Assembly: GCF_004355225.1 (NCBI RefSeq)
Contig: NZ_CP037933.1
Span: 1,798,001-1,862,000 of the forward strand
DNA length: 64,000 bases
Direction: 5' to 3'
Source of the DNA: Flavobacterium nackdongense
GTDB lineage: Bacteria > Bacteroidota > Bacteroidia > Flavobacteriales > Flavobacteriaceae
In this document: piece after piece, positions 57,956 through 64,000 of the stretch
How the letters are laid out: the number at the start of each line of letters is the position of its first letter
How positions within the stretch are numbered: position 1 is the first letter of the stretch
Translations under genes and position numbers: made by a program
Notes under the pieces: model-generated
Databases searched by the model: none
Seen by the model: only the letters and a program-made list of their open reading frames with translations
What the model was told of the DNA's origin: nothing

Positions 57956-59296
57956 ATGAAAAGATTAGTAATTCTTGGTGGTGGCGAAAGTGGCGTTGGT
58001 ACAGCCATTCTGGGTAAAGAAAAAGGCTATGATGTTTTTGTGTCAGATTTTGGAAAAATAAAAGAAAAATACAAAGCAGTTCTGAATCAGAATGGAATAG
58101 CTTGGGAAGACGAAAAGCATACCGAAGATTTGATTTTGAATGCCGATGTGGTGATGAAAAGCCCCGGAATTCCCGAAAAAAAATCAGCTATTGTACTAAA
58201 ATTGGTCGAAAAAGGAGTTCCTGTGATTTCAGAAATAGAGTTTGCAGCACCGTTTACCAAAGCCATTACGATAGGAATAACAGGAAGCAACGGCAAGACA
58301 ACCACAACGATGTTGACCTATCATTTGCTAAAATCAGCCGGATTGAATGTGGGATTGGGTGGCAATATCGGAAAGAGTTTTGCTTGGCAGGTGGCCGATG
58401 ATCAATACGACAGCTACGTACTGGAATTAAGCAGTTTTCAATTGGACGGTATCATAAATTACAAACCGCATATCGCTATAATCACCAACATTAGCCCAGA
58501 CCATTTAGACCGATACGATTACAAATATGAAAATTATATCGCATCAAAATTTAGAATAACAATGAATCAGACTGAGGAGGATTATCTCATCTACGATGCC
58601 GATGATGAAGCCATCTCAAACTGGTTAGAAAACAACAAAACTAAAGCCCAATTAATTCCTTTTTCACTAACAAAAACGTTCGAAATAGGAGCATTTATAA
58701 AAGAAAAAACAATGGAAGCAAACATCATCAACGAAGAAGAATTCACAATGGAAACCGAAACTATGGCACTTGAAGGAAAGCATAATATGAAAAATGCAAT
58801 GGCTGCCACTTCTGTAGCGAAATTGATGAAAATTAGAAATGCTACAATTAGAGAAAGTTTGTCCAATTTTCAAGGAGTAGAACATCGTTTAGAAAAAGTG
58901 CTAAAAATTCAAAATGTGCAATACATCAATGATTCTAAAGCGACCAATGTAAACGCAACTTTCTTTGCATTAGATAGTATGAATACCCCAACAGTTTGGA
59001 TTGTAGGAGGCGTTGATAAAGGAAATGACTACAACGAATTGATGTCTTTGGTTCGCGAAAAAGTCAAAGCGATTATTTGCTTAGGAATTGACAACAAAAA
59101 AATCATCGATGTTTTTGGCAATGTGGTCGATATGATGATTGAGGTCAATAATATGGAAGACGCTGTAAATATGGCGCAAAGATTATCTGAAAAAGGAGAT
59201 ACCGTATTGTTATCTCCAGCTTGTGCAAGTTTCGATTTGTTCGAAAATTACGAAGACAGGGGCAATCAATTTAAAAAAGCGGTTAGAAATTTATAA
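57956..59296 (+). CDS. murD: UDP-MurNAc-L-Ala:D-glutamate ligase
   Basis: 446 residues. N-terminal UDP-binding domain (ILGGGESGVGTAIL), ATP site GITGSNGKTTTTML (about 104), then ISPDHLDRYDY and C-terminal YINDSKATNVNATFFAL and LLSPACASFDLFENYEDRG. It adds D-Glu to UDP-MurNAc-Ala. Confidence 0.95.
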   Translation: MKRLVILGGGESGVGTAILGKEKGYDVFVSDFGKIKEKYKAVLNQNGIAWEDEKHTEDLILNADVVMKSPGIPEKKSAIVLKLVEKGVPVISEIEFAAPFTKAITIGITGSNGKTTTTMLTYHLLKSAGLNVGLGGNIGKSFAWQVADDQYDSYVLELSSFQLDGIINYKPHIAIITNISPDHLDRYDYKYENYIASKFRITMNQTEEDYLIYDADDEAISNWLENNKTKAQLIPFSLTKTFEIGAFIKEKTMEANIINEEEFTMETETMALEGKHNMKNAMAATSVAKLMKIRNATIRESLSNFQGVEHRLEKVLKIQNVQYINDSKATNVNATFFALDSMNTPTVWIVGGVDKGNDYNELMSLVREKVKAIICLGIDNKKIIDVFGNVVDMMIEVNNMEDAVNMAQRLSEKGDTVLLSPACASFDLFENYEDRGNQFKKAVRNL

Positions 59297-59392
59297 TTAT
59301 AGATTGCAGAAGCATATCGCTACAATCTAATTACAAAATTGAAAACTAAATAGTAAATATCGTATTTCAAATATCGAAAATCGTACCTTAAA

Positions 59393-60721
59393 ATGAAGGA
59401 ACTGGTAAACAACTTAAAAGGAGACAGAGTAATATGGTCATTCGTGGCTTTATTGGCTTTGTTTTCGTTTATGCCTGTGTTTAGTGCGAGTAGTAATTTG
59501 GCTTACATTGGTCAAGGCACCGGAAATACCATCAGTTATTTATTAAAACACTTGGCTCACATTTTTATTGGTCTCATCATTATTTACTGGGTACACAAAG
59601 TTCCTTTCCATTACTACAGAGGCATTTCTTTGTTTGCGTTGCCCGTAGTTTGGATTTTGCTTGGTTATACTTTAATAAAAGGAACGGTAATCGCCGGAGC
59701 CAATGCCAGCCGATGGATTCAGGTTCCTTTTATTCGAATATCATTTCAAACTTCGACTTTGGCCACGATAGTGTTGCTCATTTTTGTTGCCAGATATTTG
59801 TCAAAAAAACGAGAAGAAGAAATCAGCTTCCAATCTTCGCTGAGAGATCTTTGGCTGCCTGTATTTGTAACATTGGCACTAATATTACCGGCTAATTTCT
59901 CGACTACAGCCTTGATATTCTCTATGATTTTGATGTTGACATTTGTTGGTAAGTACCCCATAAAATATTTAAGCTTTATCATTGGAGCAGGAGTCGCAGC
60001 ATTACTATTATTTATTTTACTTTCAAAAGCATTCCCGGATTCTCACCTTTTTAGCAGGGTAAGTACTTGGCAAAGCCGAATCGAAAATTTCACTTCAAAC
60101 AAACCTGGCGAAGACGACTACCAAATAGAGAAAGCTAAAATCGCGATTGCATCAGGTGGCGTATATGGACTTGGCCCAGGAAAAAGTGTGCAAAAGCATT
60201 TTTTGCCTCAATCCTCATCCGATTTTATCTATGCCATAATTGTAGAGGAGTGGGGACTCATTGGTGGATTCGGAATCTTGGCGCTCTATCTTCTGTTGTT
60301 CTTTAGATTTGTAATTGCCGCTCATAAAGCCAACTCAATGTTCGGAAAACTTTTGGTGGTCGGACTTGGATTTCCAATGATTTTTCAAGCGATGATCAAT
60401 ATGGCTGTTGCAGTAGAACTATTGCCAGTAACAGGGCAAACTTTACCACTAATCAGCAGCGGAGGAAGTTCCATTTGGATGTCTTGTATCGCATTGGGAA
60501 TCATCATTAATGTAACAAAAAAAGAAGAGGAAATAGCAGAAGAAAACAAAGAAAAAGCAAAAAGAGATGCCGCTTTAAAAAAACTAATTGATAAGCAATT
60601 AGCTGAAGAAGAAGAAGAGGACTACGACCAAAGACATGACGTAGGAATTGACAATGAAACTGGGAACTATTCCATCGAAGATCAATCCAAAAATCCAATG
60701 AATGCTGTACTGAATAAATAA
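59393..60721 (+). CDS. ftsW: Septal peptidoglycan polymerase FtsW
   Basis: 442 residues of the SEDS family, ten membrane helices. [40 protein letters not shown] and [19 protein letters not shown] are SEDS signatures. The C-terminus after the last helix is a charged tail (about 60 residues, [12 protein letters not shown]). It polymerises glycan with FtsI at the septum. 96 bp separate it from murD. Confidence 0.94.
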   Translation: MKELVNNLKGDRVIWSFVALLALFSFMPVFSASSNLAYIGQGTGNTISYLLKHLAHIFIGLIIIYWVHKVPFHYYRGISLFALPVVWILLGYTLIKGTVIAGANASRWIQVPFIRISFQTSTLATIVLLIFVARYLSKKREEEISFQSSLRDLWLPVFVTLALILPANFSTTALIFSMILMLTFVGKYPIKYLSFIIGAGVAALLLFILLSKAFPDSHLFSRVSTWQSRIENFTSNKPGEDDYQIEKAKIAIASGGVYGLGPGKSVQKHFLPQSSSDFIYAIIVEEWGLIGGFGILALYLLLFFRFVIAAHKANSMFGKLLVVGLGFPMIFQAMINMAVAVELLPVTGQTLPLISSGGSSIWMSCIALGIIINVTKKEEEIAEENKEKAKRDAALKKLIDKQLAEEEEEDYDQRHDVGIDNETGNYSIEDQSKNPMNAVLNK

Positions 60722-60756
60722 GAAATTGTTTGGTTGAAAATAAAATTTTAGGAAAA

Positions 60757-61845
60757 ATGAAAAAATTAAAATTCATATTAAGTGGTGGCGGAACCGGAGG
60801 ACATATCTATCCTGCGGTGGCAATTGCAAATGAACTAAAGTCTCGTTTCCCTAATGCCGAATTTCTTTTTGTGGGAGCTCAAGACAAAATGGAAATGCAA
60901 AAAGTACCGCAATCAGGATACAAAATCGAGGGACTTTGGATTGCTGGTTTGCAACGAAAATTGACTTTGCAAAACGCTATGTTTCCATTCAAGTTGTTGG
61001 ACAGTTTATGGAAATCCAGAAAAATTCTAAAAAAATTTAAGCCTGATGTCGTAATTGGAACAGGCGGTTTTGCTTCAGGCCCCCTATTGCAGATGGCCAA
61101 TTCATTACAAATCCCGACAGTAATTCAAGAACAAAATTCCTTTCCGGGAATTACCAACAAATTACTGAGCAAAAAAGCCAACAAAATTTGTGTTGCTTAC
61201 GAAAATTTGGAGCAGTTTTTTCCAAAAGAAAAAATGATTTTGACAGGAAATCCAGTGCGTCAGGATTTAATAGATATCGAAAGCAAAAAAGCAGAAGCCA
61301 TCCACTATTTCAATTTGGACGCTACTAAAAAAACACTTCTGGTTCTAGGCGGAAGTCTAGGTGCGAGAAGAGTCAACCAATTAATTGAGAAAGAATTGGG
61401 GAAATTCGAATCCCTAGAGGTTCAGGTTATCTGGCAATGCGGAAAATTATATTTTGAAGATTACAAAAAATACCATTCCGGCGACGTTCAGGTTTTAGCC
61501 TTTATAGACCGAATGGATTTGGTATATGCCGCTGCCGATATTGTAATTTCAAGGGCGGGAGCATCCTCGGTTTCCGAATTATGCATCGTTGGAAAACCGG
61601 TACTATTTATTCCATCGCCCAATGTTGCCGAAGACCATCAAACCAAAAATGCACAATCGATTGTCGATAAAAAAGGCGCGATGATGATCAAAGAAAGTGA
61701 ACTCGACTCGGAATTCAGTCTGGTATTCGAAGCCTTGCTGAAAGATATCGGTAAACAGGAACTTTTGAGCAAAAACATAAAACAATTGGCTTTGCCAAAC
61801 GCTACAAAAGAGATCGTAGATGAAATTGAAAAATTGATAGAATAA
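60757..61845 (+). CDS. murG: UDP-GlcNAc:lipid I GlcNAc transferase
   Basis: 362 residues from ATG 60757 ([20 protein letters not shown]); an earlier TTG at 60730 is unlikely. [11 protein letters not shown] is the glycine-rich loop near lipid [44 protein letters not shown] and [12 protein letters not shown] are further MurG blocks. It makes lipid II at the inner membrane. Confidence 0.95.
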   Translation: MKKLKFILSGGGTGGHIYPAVAIANELKSRFPNAEFLFVGAQDKMEMQKVPQSGYKIEGLWIAGLQRKLTLQNAMFPFKLLDSLWKSRKILKKFKPDVVIGTGGFASGPLLQMANSLQIPTVIQEQNSFPGITNKLLSKKANKICVAYENLEQFFPKEKMILTGNPVRQDLIDIESKKAEAIHYFNLDATKKTLLVLGGSLGARRVNQLIEKELGKFESLEVQVIWQCGKLYFEDYKKYHSGDVQVLAFIDRMDLVYAAADIVISRAGASSVSELCIVGKPVLFIPSPNVAEDHQTKNAQSIVDKKGAMMIKESELDSEFSLVFEALLKDIGKQELLSKNIKQLALPNATKEIVDEIEKLIE

Positions 61846-61889
61846 TAAAAAGAGACTTTGTGTCTTAACGCCTATTGGGCAAATAAAAA

Positions 61890-63239
61890 ATGAATCTAAA
61901 CCAAATACATAACGTCTACTTCATCGGAATCGGAGGCATCGGGATGAGCGCTTTGGCCCGCTATTTCAAAGGCCTTGGAAAAAATGTGTCTGGTTATGAC
62001 AAAACCGAAACAGAGCTTACTAAAGAACTTAACCAACTTGGAATTGCGATTCATTTCGAGGATCAAATCGATTTAATTCCAAACGACTACCAACCCGAAA
62101 ATACGCTAGTCATCATTACTCCTGCAGTTCCAAAAGCACATTCACAATGGAATTATTTCTTGGAGAAAAACTATGAAGTACGCAAAAGAGCTGAAGTCTT
62201 GGGAATTATAACCAAAGACACTTTCTGTTTTGCAGTAGCAGGAACACACGGAAAAACAACCACCTCGAGTATTCTAGGTCATATTTTATTCGAAAGTGGT
62301 GTCGATGTAACGGCCTTTGTAGGAGGAATTGTAGAAAATTACAATTCCAACCTAATTGGCAGCGGAAAAACAGTAACGGTGGTCGAAGCCGATGAATTTG
62401 ACCGTTCGTTTTTGCACTTGCACCCCGACATTGCTTGCGTTACGTCGATGGATGCCGATCACTTAGACATATACGGCGATAAATCGGCCATCGAAGCCTC
62501 ATTTACGGAGTTTGCGGACAAAATAGAGGATAAAAATAAACTTTTCATCACCAATCAACTTCCTCTAAAAGGCGTTAGTTGCGCGGTAAATGAAGAGGCC
62601 GATTTCAAGGCTTTCAATATTAGAATTATCAAGAGTCACTATGTTTTTGATGTAAAAACACCAACAGAAATAGTACAAAATTTAGAATTCAGTTTGCCTG
62701 GAAAACACAATTTAATGAATGCACTAATGGCATTGGCAATGGCAAAAACATTTGGCCTCCCAACCGAAGACATTGCTAATGCCCTGCGTTCATTTAAAGG
62801 AATCAAACGCCGATTTTCCTATCAAATAAAAACCGAAAATTTAGTCTATATTGATGATTATGCGCATCATCCCACCGAAATAAATGCGGTGCATCAAGCG
62901 GTTCGAGAATTATATCCCAATCAAAAAGTCCTGGCTGTTTTTCAACCCCACCTGTTTAGCAGAACCAAAGATTTTGCAGATGATTTTGCTAAAAGTTTGT
63001 CTGCATTCGATGAAATTCTTTTGTTAGATATTTATCCTGCAAGAGAATTGCCAATGGAAGGAATTACTTCCGATTGGTTATTAGGAAAAATGGAAAATAA
63101 TACCAAAAAATTAGTGTCGAAACAGGAATTAATTCCTACAATACTAAAAAGTGACGCCAGAGTAATTGTGACTATTGGTGCGGGAGATATTGGTGAAATG
63201 GTAACAAGTATAAAAAAAGCACTCCATGAAACTATTTAA
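61890..63239 (+). CDS. murC: UDP-MurNAc:L-alanine ligase
   Basis: 449 residues. GIGGIGMSALARYF at the N-terminus binds UDP-MurNAc, AGTHGKTTTSSIL is the ATP loop (about 116), then VEADEFDRSFLHL, DADHLDIYGD and YIDDYAHHPTEI. It commits to the stem peptide. It overlaps ftsQ by 14 bp. Confidence 0.95.
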   Translation: MNLNQIHNVYFIGIGGIGMSALARYFKGLGKNVSGYDKTETELTKELNQLGIAIHFEDQIDLIPNDYQPENTLVIITPAVPKAHSQWNYFLEKNYEVRKRAEVLGIITKDTFCFAVAGTHGKTTTSSILGHILFESGVDVTAFVGGIVENYNSNLIGSGKTVTVVEADEFDRSFLHLHPDIACVTSMDADHLDIYGDKSAIEASFTEFADKIEDKNKLFITNQLPLKGVSCAVNEEADFKAFNIRIIKSHYVFDVKTPTEIVQNLEFSLPGKHNLMNALMALAMAKTFGLPTEDIANALRSFKGIKRRFSYQIKTENLVYIDDYAHHPTEINAVHQAVRELYPNQKVLAVFQPHLFSRTKDFADDFAKSLSAFDEILLLDIYPARELPMEGITSDWLLGKMENNTKKLVSKQELIPTILKSDARVIVTIGAGDIGEMVTSIKKALHETI

Positions 63240-63951
63240 TTGGACAAATATTCGATTAATACTGATGTTTTCATTGGTACTATTTCTGTATTCGTTTACT
63301 TCCGATAGAAATTATCATAGAAAATTGACCAAATTAGAGGTGATTTTCGTAGGAGAAAACGCGCCATTTATTACGCAAGAAACGGTTAATAAATTGTTAA
63401 TAGAAAATAATGTAGATGCTAAAAGTATAGGTAAAGATAAATTAGATTTGAATAAATTGGAAAAAAGACTAAACAAGCATGAAATGATTGAAAAATCGGA
63501 TGTTTTTGTTAGTGTCAATGGGGTATTAAAAGCAGTGGTGAAACAAAAAACTCCGATAGCCAGAGTTTATAATGGGGAAAACTCTTTTTATATTGATTAC
63601 AAAGGAAATACGATGCCTTTATCATCAAATTATACGGCTAGAGTTCCACTTGTTTCAGGGGAAATAAATAAAAAAAACAGCGAAAAATTAGCCGAGTTAT
63701 TACGGATAATATACGACGATGAGTTTTTGAAAAAAAACATCATTGGAGTACAGATTATGCCAAACGGAAGCTTGAAAATGCTTAACAGAAATTATAATTA
63801 TCAAATAGATTTTGGTGGAATTATAAGAATGCAAGCAAAATTCAATAATTACAAAGCTTTTTTTCAGAAAGCAGTTTTAGATAGTTCTTTATACAAATAC
63901 AAAACAATCGACCTGAGATTTACACAACAAGTGGTTTGTACTAAAAAATAG
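63226..63951 (+). CDS. ftsQ: Cell division protein FtsQ
   Basis: 241 residues. One N-terminal helix (about 10-25), then a POTRA-like region (about 38-105) and a beta domain, including RIYDDEFLKKNIIGVQIMPN and IDLRFTQQVVCTKK at the end. Sequence conservation of FtsQ is low, so position between murC and ftsA is part of the argument. It links FtsB/FtsL to the divisome. Confidence 0.86.
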   Translation: MKLFNWTNIRLILMFSLVLFLYSFTSDRNYHRKLTKLEVIFVGENAPFITQETVNKLLIENNVDAKSIGKDKLDLNKLEKRLNKHEMIEKSDVFVSVNGVLKAVVKQKTPIARVYNGENSFYIDYKGNTMPLSSNYTARVPLVSGEINKKNSEKLAELLRIIYDDEFLKKNIIGVQIMPNGSLKMLNRNYNYQIDFGGIIRMQAKFNNYKAFFQKAVLDSSLYKYKTIDLRFTQQVVCTKK

Positions 63952-63954
63952 AAA

Positions 63955-64000
63955 ATGGAAAAAGAAAATATTGCAGTAGGTCTAGATATTGGCACCACAA
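63955..64000 (+). CDS. ftsA: Cell division protein FtsA (5' end only)
   Basis: The first 15 codons, MEKENIAVGLDIGTT, are present before the window ends. GLDIGTT is the phosphate-1 motif of the actin-like fold, and the position directly after ftsQ (3 bp gap) fits FtsA, the membrane tether of FtsZ. Confidence 0.85.
   Translation, partial: MEKENIAVGLDIGTT

Overview
The window is AT-rich chromosomal DNA from a member of the Bacteroidota, most likely Flavobacterium or a close relative. The clues are gldA (gliding motility ATPase), a large secreted protein with a C-terminal type IX secretion (type B) sorting domain, several TAnnTTTG promoter boxes, no obvious Shine-Dalgarno sites, and the flavobacterial layout of the aromatic amino acid operon. 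It is mostly core genome. No phage, integron or CRISPR array is visible.

Layout. 1-470: repeat-rich intergenic DNA. 471-7425: a FtsX-type permease, a NamZ-like lipoprotein, a CxxC-rich YkgJ-type protein, a methyltransferase, a class V aminotransferase, two periplasmic TonB-C-domain proteins and queE. 7536-13293 (minus): an ExbB-ExbD-ExbD-TonB operon continuing into a small membrane protein, a PstS-like lipoprotein and a TPR protein. 13664-22741: HerA-like ATPase, cupin, penicillin acylase, flavin reductase, queA, aroA, a MazG-type pyrophosphohydrolase and a REP-associated tyrosine transposase (RAYT) framed by palindromes. 22831-30384 (minus): three tandem DUF3857/transglutaminase-like proteins, dtd and rsgA. 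30556-35617 (minus): pheA, aminotransferase, tyrA and DAHP synthase-chorismate mutase, behind a leader peptide rich in Phe and Tyr codons. 35837-40387: M28 peptidase, dicarboxylate symporter, outer-membrane protein, gldA, tRNA-Leu with a tRNA-derived tandem repeat, and tRNA-Gly. 40534-49661: mutS, a DUF1573 protein, a TrmH-type methyltransferase, the 1492-residue T9SS protein and ysxC. 49651-51100: a HepT/MntA-like toxin-antitoxin pair and a hydrolase. 51480-64000 (plus): the division and cell wall (dcw) cluster mraZ-rsmH-ftsL-ftsI-murE-mraY-murD-ftsW-murG-murC-ftsQ-ftsA, the last gene cut by the window end.

The main result of the hunt is a complete ribosome-mediated attenuator upstream of pheA (35480-35617): an 18-residue leader peptide with 8 Phe/Tyr residues, mutually exclusive pause, antiterminator and terminator stems, and an intrinsic terminator ending 8 nt before the pheA start codon. 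Other results are: several families of small interspersed repeats that have been taken into protein-coding sequence (aroA, the aromatic-operon aminotransferase, and the C-termini of three other genes); a RAYT with its matching palindromes; a 76-bp duplication of the DAHP synthase-chorismate mutase 3' end flanking an inserted gene; a 66-bp tandem array seeded by the first 12 nt of tRNA-Leu; MraZ-type operator repeats; and two transglutaminase-fold paralogs that have lost the catalytic Cys and His.

All calls come from reading the sequence and the translations. No database search was run, so family names rest on recognised motifs.
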